Shown: positions 36,504-44,934 of the stretch, one piece after another
Numbering within the stretch: position 1 is the stretch's first letter
Layout of the letters: the number at the start of each line of letters is the position of its first letter
From: Microbulbifer sp. YPW1
Lineage (GTDB): Bacteria; Pseudomonadota; Gammaproteobacteria; Pseudomonadales; Cellvibrionaceae
Direction: 5' to 3'
DNA length: 64,000 nt
NCBI RefSeq assembly: GCF_013367775.1
Contig: NZ_CP055157.1
Span: 4,228,001-4,292,000 of the forward strand
Notes under the pieces: generated by a model
Seen by the model: only the letters and a program-made list of their open reading frames with translations
What the model was told of the DNA's origin: nothing
The model's database searches: none
Translations under genes and position numbers: made by a program

Positions 36504-37441
36504 GCGACAGGAATCATCTGCGGGTAGTACTGATCACCCGGAAGACCCGTCTGCAGGAATTGATCGAACGCTTCAACACCTGGGCTCAAGCCAGGTTCTA
36601 CTTGGAGCACAACCATGTCGATGTGCAGGATTACTTGAATGAGCACGACGTATACCAGCAGCGCTTGCAGCAGGCGGAGCAGATCCTGAAACCGATCGGC
36701 CGCTTTCAGCTGCTGGAGCGCAGTCTTCTGGCCAGTTACCAGTTCAGTGAGCGCGATATCGTCGTGGTGCTCGGCCAGGATGGACTGGTGGCCAATACCC
36801 TGAAATATCTGCACGGCCAACCTGTCATAGCCGTCAATCCCGATCCAGCGCGTTGGGACGGTAAACTGTTGCCGTTTAACATAGAGGACCTGCAGCAGAC
36901 CATGGAGCAAACCCTGAGCGCTTGTGTCGGTTACAAGTCGGTTACCTTTGCCGAGGCAATCACTAACAACCGGCAGCGCCTGATTGCGGTCAACGACCTG
37001 TTCATCGGCCCCAAAACTCATACCTCGGCCAGATACCGGCTCAACTGGCGTGGCGTCAGTGAGGAGCAGTCCTCATCGGGAATCATCGTGTCCACCGGGA
37101 TGGGCTCAACTGGCTGGTTTCAGTCGATCCTCGCCGGCGCCATGGCAGTGTCAGCACAGAAGGCGCATCCGCTGCAGGGAGGTTTCGCCTGGGACGAGCA
37201 TCGCCTACAGTTTTCCGTCCGTGAACCCTTCCCCAGCCAGCTGACCGGCGTCCAGTTGGTGTTCGGAGAAATTACTACTAGAACCTGCCTCACACTGGAA
37301 TCCCATATGCCCGAGAATGGCGTCATATTTTCCGACGGAATAGAAGAGGACTACATTACCTTCAATTCTGGCACCACCGCCACTATAAGAATTGCCGAAA
37401 CCGCTGGCCGACTAGTTGTGCCAGATACTGGTAAAGATTAA
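36500..37441 (+). CDS. NAD-kinase-like protein
   Basis: A 313-residue protein of the ATP-NAD kinase fold. The nucleotide motif that is GGDGT in standard NAD kinases reads GQDGL here (~97). The second conserved block is present as IIVSTGMGSTGWFQS (~195), and IAVNDLFIGPKTHTSARYRL corresponds to the region around the NE/D motif. The changed first motif means NADP synthesis should not be assumed; a related substrate or a regulatory role is possible. It is translationally coupled to the SPFH gene and lies in the NrtR-type operon. It ends the NAD module; 230 bases without a gene follow. Confidence 0.85.
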   Translation: MSDRNHLRVVLITRKTRLQELIERFNTWAQARFYLEHNHVDVQDYLNEHDVYQQRLQQAEQILKPIGRFQLLERSLLASYQFSERDIVVVLGQDGLVANTLKYLHGQPVIAVNPDPARWDGKLLPFNIEDLQQTMEQTLSACVGYKSVTFAEAITNNRQRLIAVNDLFIGPKTHTSARYRLNWRGVSEEQSSSGIIVSTGMGSTGWFQSILAGAMAVSAQKAHPLQGGFAWDEHRLQFSVREPFPSQLTGVQLVFGEITTRTCLTLESHMPENGVIFSDGIEEDYITFNSGTTATIRIAETAGRLVVPDTGKD

Positions 37442-37674
37442 CCACATAACACCTCCTCCTCATAGAATCATTGAGATCCATCTTCAATCGACGACCGGTA
37501 CTTTAGTAACTGTGACCATCGAGCTATCAGCACAGCCCAAAGCAGCTTTCGACTAGACTGCGCCACTGACTTTCTCGGACCCCTAGCTACTAGCTCGATC
37601 GTAAGAGCCGATACGAGATTATTCCACATGCTAGCACTCAGCTGGAGCGAAAGATCTCCCCCGGCCCCAGTACA

Positions 37675-38304
37675 ATGGAAGCACTACTAAGCCGCTCCTT
37701 TCAGCTCGAAACGGAGATAGCACGATTATTCGACCTCCCCCAGGCCGAGCTCTCTCATCGGACTTGGGCTTCGAAAGTGATGTGCAGCATAGCCTTGGAG
37801 CATGCCGCATCAGCAAAAATTCTAATTGGTAATGGTCACAAAACCTCAGCCATCAGCCTTTTCAGGCTGCAGTATGAAGCTCTCGTCAGATCAATATGGG
37901 TAGCTCACGCCGCTTCTGATACACAAGTTGCGGCTCTTTGTGAGCTCATTAATGAATCAAACTTCAGCCGACTAAACAATAAACAGCTTTCTGTTGATGC
38001 GATGCTCAAGGAACTCAAGAATCACCTTCCTGGCGACGTCATGGACAGGCTGATGGAATTCAAGGAGACCTCATGGAAACCGCTCTGCTCCATGGTTCAC
38101 GGTGGCGTCATGGCATTACAGACTCACGCTGCGGATTTCCCTCCGGATCTGTTGAAAGATATCGTCAAACTTTCCAACGCGGTTTCCTGCCTTGTCGCCA
38201 ACTCGTTGACCAATATAAGTTCCGATCGATCTTTTGCAGGATTCACCACTCGACTCTATAAAACGTATCGCGACTGCCTCCCAGATAAAGAAGTCGAGTA
38301 TTGA
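37675..38304 (+). CDS. Uncharacterised protein, DUF6988-like
   Basis: A 209-residue helical protein without signal peptide. The segment SIALEHAASAKILIGNGHKTSAISLFRLQYEALVRSIWVAH resembles a family of short proteins on islands that I remember as DUF6988; its biochemical role is not known to me. The ATG has no clear ribosome site. It sits between the NAD module and the replication genes of the island and is likely cargo. Confidence 0.6.
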   Translation: MEALLSRSFQLETEIARLFDLPQAELSHRTWASKVMCSIALEHAASAKILIGNGHKTSAISLFRLQYEALVRSIWVAHAASDTQVAALCELINESNFSRLNNKQLSVDAMLKELKNHLPGDVMDRLMEFKETSWKPLCSMVHGGVMALQTHAADFPPDLLKDIVKLSNAVSCLVANSLTNISSDRSFAGFTTRLYKTYRDCLPDKEVEY

Positions 38305-38634
38305 TCCCCCCTCCCTCCTTCGCTCAATTGGGCCTTTTTAGACTGCCTATCTCGGATCGAACGGAAAGCTGTGCAAATATCAACCAAATCAAGTGCTCTG
38401 AAATACAGAAATCTGCTCATTTTCACCGCTATTTTTTCTGAGCAAAGCTTGGGGCTAATCGACGAAGTTGAACCCTCTTTCTGGACCGAAATCGACGGAT
38501 TTCGATCATTTGGGTGTTTTATGACCAAATATTTTTTGTAACCCTGTGACCCTGTTTTAACCCTCCGCCCTATTCACAGTTAACCCAACTGCCTTTTACG
38601 GTTCATCCATCGCTGAAAACACAGGTGGATACCA
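38305..38634. other. Intergenic region ahead of the island replication genes
   Basis: 330 bases with no credible gene. Short inverted words (CGAAATCGACGGATTTCG near 38487-38504) and an AT-rich tract (38520-38545) lie upstream of the regulator and replication gene. A replication origin or control site is possible here, but I see no set of iterons. Confidence 0.35.
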
Positions 38635-38865
38635 ATGTCCCGCGAAGCACTTAAAAACTCACGAGCGCTGTCCGAGATCGAGGCGGCAAAATATATTGGC
38701 ATGAGCCGCTCTTATCTCGCCCAGGCCCGAATGGATGGCCGACGGGATAACCGTACCCCAGCCCCACCCTTCATCAAGATCGGCAGATCCGTTCGTTATC
38801 TCCGGGAAGATCTGGATACCTGGCTGAACAGCTTTTCAAAGCTTGAGCACCTGGGACAAGCGTAG
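38635..38865 (+). CDS. AlpA/excisionase-type helix-turn-helix protein
   Basis: A 76-residue DNA-binding protein. The pattern RALSEIEAAKYIGMSRSYLAQARMDG...PPFIKIGRSVRYLREDLDTWL is the MerR-like winged helix of AlpA regulators and excisionases. A GGTGG ribosome site precedes the ATG. It is nine bases ahead of the replication gene, so it likely regulates that gene or acts in excision of the element. Confidence 0.85.
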   Translation: MSREALKNSRALSEIEAAKYIGMSRSYLAQARMDGRRDNRTPAPPFIKIGRSVRYLREDLDTWLNSFSKLEHLGQA

Positions 38866-38874
38866 GTATCCGCC

Positions 38875-40530
38875 ATGACGGTCTTTGCCGTGGACCAGGC
38901 CCTACGTATTACCGACGGTTTCGGCACGCATGAGTGCTGCACCTTCCGGGCCCATATCTTCAGGTCTCACGAATTCATCTGCCTTGCCCTGGCGCAGCAC
39001 TACAGGCGCATCACCCTGACCGATGGACATGTAAAAGCCAACGAGTCTCTCAGGAAGATCCACGAGACTCTAAAGCTCGGGAAGTCTTTCGAGGGACTGC
39101 TCATGACCTCCCCGGACGAAGACGTCCGCCGGTTTGCTGAGCACAAGGCAAAAATACTGAAAGCAGCCTTCTTCCTTGAGAACAAAGCTGGTCGGTATCG
39201 CAACGGCTTGAAGAAGACCATTAAAGCGGTCGAGAATTGTCAGCTGACCTTCCCCCATCCCGACCCCCTCCAGGCAAGCCATGAAGAGATCATGCCTGCA
39301 CTTGCACGGGTATTCTGTCCGGACTGGTGGCGGCGTGGTATCCGCACACTTCAGGACACCTATCTCGAAGCGGTACATATCCAGATAGGCATGGTGCACA
39401 AGCGTGCGGGTATCTATGCGAGCAATCACGGAGTCAACCGAAAGCTAGCCCAGTGGAAGCGCAATGAAGCGGTACTAGCCGCCCTTGAAGCGGAGAACGA
39501 ACTAGGTGAAGTGTTCAATCTCCTAGACGTGGCCAAGCGAAGCGTCGCCAACCTGGTCAATCGCCGCAATGAGCTAATGACCCGTATGGCGGGCTTTGAA
39601 GCGATATCCAAGAAGCAGGGTCACACAGGGGTCTTCTTAACCCTGACAGCACCCTCCAAGTACCATAGCCACAGGACTAACGATGGTCAGCCAAACCCTG
39701 CCTATACAGGGTCAACCCCGGCCGACACTCAAGCCTACCTTAACCGCCAGTGGGCTAAGATCAGGGCCAAGCTCAACCGAATCGGGGTCAAACCGTATGG
39801 GTTCCGCGTGGTCGAGCCTCATCATGACGGTTGCCCCCACTGGCACATGCTGCTCTTTCTACCCCCAGAGCAAGTGAAAGATACCCTCAGTATCTTTCGC
39901 CACTATGCCCTGGAGGTTGACGGCAATGAGCCTGGTGCTCAGAAACGCCGCTTTACCGTCAAACACATAGATTCCAATAAAGGAACAGCCGCGGGTTACA
40001 TCGCGAAGTACATAGCCAAGAACATAGACGGTGAGAACGTCGGCGCGGATCTCTATGGACATGATGCGATCGAGAGTGCGGTGCGCATTCGTGCCTGGGC
40101 GTCTACCTGGAAGATCCGCCAATTCCAGCAGATCGGCGGCCCCAGCGTTACCGCGTGGCGGGAGTCCCGTAGGCTTGCCCATAGTGAGCATGCAGAAGCC
40201 GCTTTGGACTCAATAGATAGCGAGTTATTGGAAGGGCTTATCGAGGCTGCGGACAAAGGAGACTGGGAAACCTTTACCGAGCTGTCCGGCGGGCCTACTC
40301 CAGAACGAGCCAGCCTGCCGTTGCGGGCGCTACACGTCGTCAAAAAAAGCCTGAATAAATACGGCCAAGAAGCTCAAAAATTGATCGGCCTTCTGTTCCA
40401 AGCGAAATCCAGGGTTATCACGCGTTTTCACGAGTGGACAGTTCGACTGGTTGCTGAATTCGAAAGTTGCGGAGCGGAAGCGAGAGCAATAGGAGGGGCG
40501 AACGCCCCTCCCTTGGAGTTCTGTCAATAA
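38875..40530 (+). CDS. HUH replication endonuclease (phage GpA-like)
   Basis: A 551-residue protein of the GpA-type rolling-circle replication family. The HUH motif is PHWHMLLF (H322, H324). Two tyrosines in GYIAKYIAKNI (Y375, Y379) make the YxxxY catalytic pair of two-tyrosine Rep proteins. Such enzymes nick one strand and start rolling-circle replication of phages and related elements. No capsid, terminase or other phage structural gene is nearby, so this is a satellite, a plasmid-like integrated element or a phage remnant. It is the clearest mobile-element gene of the island. Confidence 0.88.
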   Translation: MTVFAVDQALRITDGFGTHECCTFRAHIFRSHEFICLALAQHYRRITLTDGHVKANESLRKIHETLKLGKSFEGLLMTSPDEDVRRFAEHKAKILKAAFFLENKAGRYRNGLKKTIKAVENCQLTFPHPDPLQASHEEIMPALARVFCPDWWRRGIRTLQDTYLEAVHIQIGMVHKRAGIYASNHGVNRKLAQWKRNEAVLAALEAENELGEVFNLLDVAKRSVANLVNRRNELMTRMAGFEAISKKQGHTGVFLTLTAPSKYHSHRTNDGQPNPAYTGSTPADTQAYLNRQWAKIRAKLNRIGVKPYGFRVVEPHHDGCPHWHMLLFLPPEQVKDTLSIFRHYALEVDGNEPGAQKRRFTVKHIDSNKGTAAGYIAKYIAKNIDGENVGADLYGHDAIESAVRIRAWASTWKIRQFQQIGGPSVTAWRESRRLAHSEHAEAALDSIDSELLEGLIEAADKGDWETFTELSGGPTPERASLPLRALHVVKKSLNKYGQEAQKLIGLLFQAKSRVITRFHEWTVRLVAEFESCGAEARAIGGANAPPLEFCQ

Positions 40531-40679
40531 CTGTACGCCATCAGCTTTCTTTAGACTCACCTTACTGATATAAATAAAATAATACGCGCCGAACCGTTGT
40601 ATGATGAAGTAGCAAGTGCAGTGGTTATTGACTGGAAGTCAGCGGCACACAAATAAGTAACGAGCAGAAAGGACACGAC

Positions 40680-41153
40680 GTGAAAGCGATAAGCAAAGCG
40701 GCATTATTTCTATCAATCGCCATCGCAAGCCCATTCAGTGCAGCAGCTTGCTCTATAACCGACGTTAAATCATGCAATACGTGTTCGCAGCTAGACGCAA
40801 CTATTGACTATGAAAACCCAAGTGCTGGAGATTACTTCCGCGGAGCTCGTTGGAACGGGTTATACGCTGCATATCTCCGAAACTGCCCATTAATAGGTGC
40901 AAAGCTTATTAAGAAAGGAGCGAACCCCGTAAGCGGCGGCCTTTTTGGCTCTATGATTATGACGGTATCGCAAAAGTGGCCACATAACGACAAGAAAATT
41001 AACGAAATGTGGGCATCCCTCTTATTAACTGCAGACGCAACATTGGATAAAAATATAAAAGAGGCTGATCGCAAGGACACAAAAGAAATTGTTGCAGAAG
41101 TAGGAAGCTTTAAGCCTGACTATTTTGATTTATATATACTTTTTGAAGACTGA
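40680..41153 (+). CDS. Small exported protein with ankyrin-like segment
   Basis: A 157-residue protein with a GTG start after AAAGGA and a signal peptide (KAALFLSIAIASPFSAAA). Several cysteines follow (CSITDVKSCNTCSQ). The stretch LYAAYLRNCPLIGAKLIKKGANPVSGG looks like an ankyrin repeat. I recognise no family. It is monocistronic, with a terminator right behind it. Base composition is poorer in GC than in the flanking replication gene, as in the next three genes, consistent with separately acquired cargo. Confidence 0.7.
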   Translation: MKAISKAALFLSIAIASPFSAAACSITDVKSCNTCSQLDATIDYENPSAGDYFRGARWNGLYAAYLRNCPLIGAKLIKKGANPVSGGLFGSMIMTVSQKWPHNDKKINEMWASLLLTADATLDKNIKEADRKDTKEIVAEVGSFKPDYFDLYILFED

Positions 41154-41186
41154 GCCGAAGATTTTCGACATAAAATGATCAAAACA

Positions 41187-41218
41187 GGTCCTCAACCTCC
41201 CGACGAGGACCGTTTTTT
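41187..41218 (+). terminator. Intrinsic terminator
   Basis: Stem GGTCCTC/GAGGACC with an 11-base loop followed by GTTTTTT, 34 bases after the stop of the small exported protein gene. Confidence 0.85.
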
Positions 41219-41353
41219 AAAGTACATGCATACACTAGGAATCTGAACTGACGACAAAAAGTTAACAAAGGATTCTTTCAATTCATACGCACGCATACTG
41301 TTAGCGCCCCTCTGCTGCTGGTGCTAGCCTTCCCCATCTGGATTTCAGGTTAT

Positions 41354-42184
41354 ATGAGAAAAGAAATACCAGCACCGATCATAGCTGTTTTATCAGAAAA
41401 CTTACCAGACATAGAAACTCACGCAGGCTTAGATAATTTATTTCTGTATGCTGACGCTCCAGGCGAGCCCCCACCAGGCTCAAAACCAGTAAAAACTCAA
41501 GCTTGGCTACGCCGAATTAATAAGGACTCACCCGATCCACTGGCTATACTTGGCAAGCTTCTGGAGTGCTATATAGAAACTCCCAGGCAGGAAGAAAAAA
41601 TAGGCGAGTTCGGAACTCCAATACCTAACTTTGATCCCAAGAATGAGTTTAAAGACAAACTTGACTCTATTTTAACCCAATGCAATTTAACTTATATCTC
41701 TGGAGGGTATATCTCCGATGGTAGCTCAACTCCAAGTAAGTCCCTGGCTCAACTAATAAAGGGAAGAGATATTCCTGCCATTGATGCCGAATTTAATCGC
41801 GCACTTGCAAACGTGACTTCTGAGCCAAGAGAGGCCGTTTCTGCTGCGTGCAATATTCTTGAATCAATTTTTAAGACTTACATTGCGGACGAAGAGTTAC
41901 CTCAACCAAATAAGCAAGACTTACAAAGTGTCTGGAAGGTTGTAAGATCAGATTTAGGTTTTGAGCCGAATCTCTTGCAAGATAATGACCTTAAAAAAAT
42001 TCTAACTGGAATTCTGTCAGTAGTTGACGGAATTGGAGCCTTCAGGTCACATGCCAGCTCTGCACATGGGCAAGGCCGAAAGCTCTACAATGTCAAACCT
42101 CGTCACGCACGGCTAGCTATTCATTCAGCACATACGCTATCACATTTCGTACTAGAAACATGGGATGAAAAACGTGCAAAGTAA
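41354..42184 (+). CDS. Abi-C (abortive infection C-terminal) domain protein
   Basis: About 276 residues from the ATG at 41354; a GTG at 41321 in the same frame would add 11 residues but gives an odd hydrophobic start. The C-terminal half matches the Abi_C pattern: SEPREAVSAACNILESIFKTYI, then LKKILTGILSVVDGIGAFRSHASSAHGQG and ARLAIHSAHTLSHFVLETW. This domain is common in genes tied to phage defence, but its activity is not settled. The N-terminal half is unrecognised. It lies just upstream of a reverse transcriptase gene on the same strand. Confidence 0.78.
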   Translation: MRKEIPAPIIAVLSENLPDIETHAGLDNLFLYADAPGEPPPGSKPVKTQAWLRRINKDSPDPLAILGKLLECYIETPRQEEKIGEFGTPIPNFDPKNEFKDKLDSILTQCNLTYISGGYISDGSSTPSKSLAQLIKGRDIPAIDAEFNRALANVTSEPREAVSAACNILESIFKTYIADEELPQPNKQDLQSVWKVVRSDLGFEPNLLQDNDLKKILTGILSVVDGIGAFRSHASSAHGQGRKLYNVKPRHARLAIHSAHTLSHFVLETWDEKRAK

Positions 42185-42332
42185 AACTTACAAGAAGCTA
42201 AGCCCACACCGGAAATACCCTCCTGCTACGCTCAAAAAAATACTACAGTGTACAGCGTTACTCGACAGGCACCGAAATATATCGCTTAAATTTAGTATCG
42301 CATGATAAAACCAATCGAACAGGCCCTCACAA

Positions 42333-44015
42333 GTGTTACTCCCTCCAACTGACAGCAAACGCCACTTATACGAAGCGCTAACTAGGCACAACTATTTCCC
42401 AAACCAGAAAGAGGGAGCAAGAGAGTTGCCGCCTTGCTTTTCTACCACTAGCTTCACTCCTGAAATTGTCGAACTTCTAGTTAAAATTGACGAGCCAAAT
42501 AAGCAGGCGCCTGTAAATCGTATAGCCCTCGGCTACGATCAGGTTATCTACTCGTTGACGCGACACAATAACGTTCCAAGAATGCTTGCCTTACCCCACC
42601 CTAAAGCTTATGCATTGCTTGTAAAGAATATTTATGAGAATTGGGATGATATAGAACACATAGCCAATAATGACCACAGTGTAATTAAGCCAGATCAGCA
42701 TCAGGATGGTCGCATGCTGGTTATGAACTATGAAGGCTTATGCGATAGAACAGAACGAGCCCTATTGAATGGGTTCGGAATGCGATTTGTTGTACATACA
42801 GATATATCAAGCTGTTTTCATAGTATATATACGCACTCAATTCCTTGGGCAGTTCAAGGTTTTGAGGAAGCAAAGGAGAAATTGGCTAAAAACAGCCCCA
42901 AGCATTGGTCTGACGAACTAGACAAGTTCCAAAGAAAAGCAAAAAGGAATGAAACGCAGGGGATAGCTATCGGGCCTGGCACTTCAACAATTGTTGTAGA
43001 GCTTGTACTCAGCGCGGTAGACCGGACCCTAAAAAATGCAGGCTATAAATTCCATAGATATATAGATGATTACGTCTGCTACTGTGAATCACACGAAAAG
43101 GCCCAATCTTTTATTCAGGCATTAGGTCTCGCTCTAAGAAAATTCAAGTTAGATATAAACTTGCACAAAACGCACATAGCAGAGTTGCCGGAACCGATGA
43201 GTGACCAATGGGTTACTGAGCTGTCTGCTGCTCAACCTCTAGGATTTGTTGGTAAAGATGGAATACGAGAAATAACTGATAACGAAATTGTTACCTTTCT
43301 AGATACAGCGGTTAGATTAAATAAATCAACTCCAGATGGAAGCGTCGTAAAGTACGCGGTTAGCTACTTATTAAGGCTGGCGAGTGAAAAAACAATTAAG
43401 CAACTGCTAGATTACAGCATTCATTTAGCTTGGCACTATCCTGTTCTGATTCCAATGCTTGATCAAATGCTTTCTTCCGATGCAATTCTTCCAGAAGACT
43501 ACAAAAATCAGCTCAATGCGATAGCATTAGAGAACGCCAAAAAAAATAGATCGGATGGCATGGCGTGGTCATTGTACTACCTAAACAAATATGGATTGAA
43601 TTGCACTGTAGAAGTTTATTCTGAAGTCTACAAAACACGTGATTGTATGGCGTTGATGTGTCTTTATGCCAATGGAGCCAGCGAACAACATATTATTGAC
43701 TTTGCGATGACGCTTCTTTGCAAGCCTGCGTATGAGCGGGATCAGTACTGGGTATTGCTATATCAAATATATAAAGATGGGAAAATTCCAGATCCATATA
43801 AAGACGGTGTTTTCGAACTGTTAAAGAGATATGAAGTTGACTTTATGGCAGGCGAAAACTACCAGACCAAAGCCCAATCATACTGCGACTACATTAACAA
43901 CCCATTTATCGACGTCGATGAAACCCAACCCCTTACCTTTGATACATGGATAAAAAAACATTCCCAGGAGGTAGAGATTGGTGTTGAGCAGCCCAAAGAA
44001 CAAGAGAATGCATAG
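42333..44015 (+). CDS. Reverse transcriptase of the Abi / unknown-group type
   Basis: A 560-residue protein. RT motifs in order: FVVHTDISSCFHSIYTHSIPW (catalytic Asp 157), QGIAIGPGTSTIVVELVL, and RYIDDYVCYCES (YIDD, 243-246) followed by LDINLHKTHI. The C-terminal ~250 residues are helical and have no nuclease or maturase motif. This is the layout of Abi-type and defence-associated RTs and not of group II introns or classical retrons; I cannot place it in a named subgroup. The GTG start at 42333 has no ribosome site. An ATG at 42302 in another frame would give MIKPIEQALTSVTPSN and join this frame if one T near 42350 were removed. Confidence 0.85.
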   Translation: MLLPPTDSKRHLYEALTRHNYFPNQKEGARELPPCFSTTSFTPEIVELLVKIDEPNKQAPVNRIALGYDQVIYSLTRHNNVPRMLALPHPKAYALLVKNIYENWDDIEHIANNDHSVIKPDQHQDGRMLVMNYEGLCDRTERALLNGFGMRFVVHTDISSCFHSIYTHSIPWAVQGFEEAKEKLAKNSPKHWSDELDKFQRKAKRNETQGIAIGPGTSTIVVELVLSAVDRTLKNAGYKFHRYIDDYVCYCESHEKAQSFIQALGLALRKFKLDINLHKTHIAELPEPMSDQWVTELSAAQPLGFVGKDGIREITDNEIVTFLDTAVRLNKSTPDGSVVKYAVSYLLRLASEKTIKQLLDYSIHLAWHYPVLIPMLDQMLSSDAILPEDYKNQLNAIALENAKKNRSDGMAWSLYYLNKYGLNCTVEVYSEVYKTRDCMALMCLYANGASEQHIIDFAMTLLCKPAYERDQYWVLLYQIYKDGKIPDPYKDGVFELLKRYEVDFMAGENYQTKAQSYCDYINNPFIDVDETQPLTFDTWIKKHSQEVEIGVEQPKEQENA

Positions 44016-44157
44016 GCGTCAACGGTGCACTCCCTCTGTAGCCATTGCGCAATGAGTTTTTTATGCCGATCCCAGCTCACCACCAAATCTTCGCAATAAT
44101 TGCGCACATCATTGGCTCCCCTACAGCGAACCTTAAACATATGGATAGGAATAGCTT

Positions 44158-44535
44158 ATGAAAAGGAATTATCGAAGAAGGAAGAGCCCGGGGGCATCAA
44201 TTCTAAGAGATACCGCTGGTGCTGCGGCAACGGGATCTCTAGGGAAGGTGTTTTTGTTCGGTATTTTTGGCTTTCTTGTGCTTTATTTCGGGTTCCCATT
44301 TTTCATTGACCCTATGATTGCGCGCAATGGGGAAGAAGGGGTTATGAGTGGTGTTGCTAGGATCCTAGAGCGCAGATCTATTTGGGCAGAGCGCCTAGGT
44401 ATAGCAGTATTACTACTCTGCTCAGCTTTCGCTATTTTCAGGAAGCTGGTGGATTGCAAAGTAGACAAGGATACGCAGAAGTTTACTGTGGTCGCGGCTA
44501 AGGTAGCCTCCAGAGCCATCCAGAAAAACACTTAG
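44158..44535 (+). CDS. Small two-helix membrane protein
   Basis: A 125-residue basic protein with AGGA seven bases ahead of the ATG. Two membrane segments are visible: VFLFGIFGFLVLYFGFPFFI (~31-50) and LGIAVLLLCSAFAIFR (~80-95). No family recognised. It follows the reverse transcriptase by 142 bases and is the last gene before the tRNA-Pro boundary. Confidence 0.6.
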   Translation: MKRNYRRRKSPGASILRDTAGAAATGSLGKVFLFGIFGFLVLYFGFPFFIDPMIARNGEEGVMSGVARILERRSIWAERLGIAVLLLCSAFAIFRKLVDCKVDKDTQKFTVVAAKVASRAIQKNT

Positions 44536-44581
44536 CCAATTGATACACAGCTGGGGCACCTATTTGAAACGCTCCCACTCA

Positions 44582-44630
44582 ACGCCAACTGTAGCCATTC
44601 GTCAGGGGCAAGTAACTTCAGAGTTGGCGT
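44582..44630. repeat. Spaced inverted repeat near the right island edge
   Basis: Arms ACGCCAACT (44582-44590) and AGTTGGCGT (44622-44630) are perfect 9-bp inverted repeats separated by 31 bases, about 90 bases from the tRNA. It may be a recombinase or regulator site, but nothing else supports that. Confidence 0.4.
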
Positions 44631-44645
44631 ATGCCTGGACTTAAT

Positions 44646-44734
44646 ATGGACTTAAATTTCAGACACAAAAAAGCCCGCTCAATTGGCGGGCTTCTAAGTC
44701 GTTGATTCTCAACGGTTTTATGGTCGGAGTGGCC
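44646..44734 (-). other. Right island boundary: tRNA-Pro 3' end with terminator
   Basis: Counterpart of 28076-28164. Bases 44720-44734 are the tRNA 3' end and the shared 15-bp core. The terminator that now ends tRNA-Pro transcription reads leftward: stem GCCCGCC/AGCGGGC and six T (44667-44693). If the element model is right, this terminator came in with the element and replaced the original one. Confidence 0.75.
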
Positions 44735-44797
44735 GGATTTGAACCGACGACCACCACACCCCCAGTGTGGTGCGCTACCAGGCTGCGCTACACTCCG
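44721..44797 (-). tRNA. tRNA-Pro (GGG)
   Basis: A 77-base tRNA with encoded CCA. The acceptor stem pairs CGGAGTG with CACTCCG. The anticodon stem CCACA/TGTGG holds the loop CTGGGGG, giving anticodon GGG (proline). The T arm contains GGTTCAAATCC. It is the apparent integration target of the adjoining island. Confidence 0.95.
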
Positions 44798-44934
44798 ATA
44801 AGAGCAAATCAAGCTGGGTGAAAATCACGTAAGTGCTTGATTTATAAGGGGCATCGCTTGGCGATGAGGCGCAAATCATACCGAAGTACGGAGGGAATGC
44901 AAGCCCGTTTTGCGCCTTTTTGACTCTGGATGAC

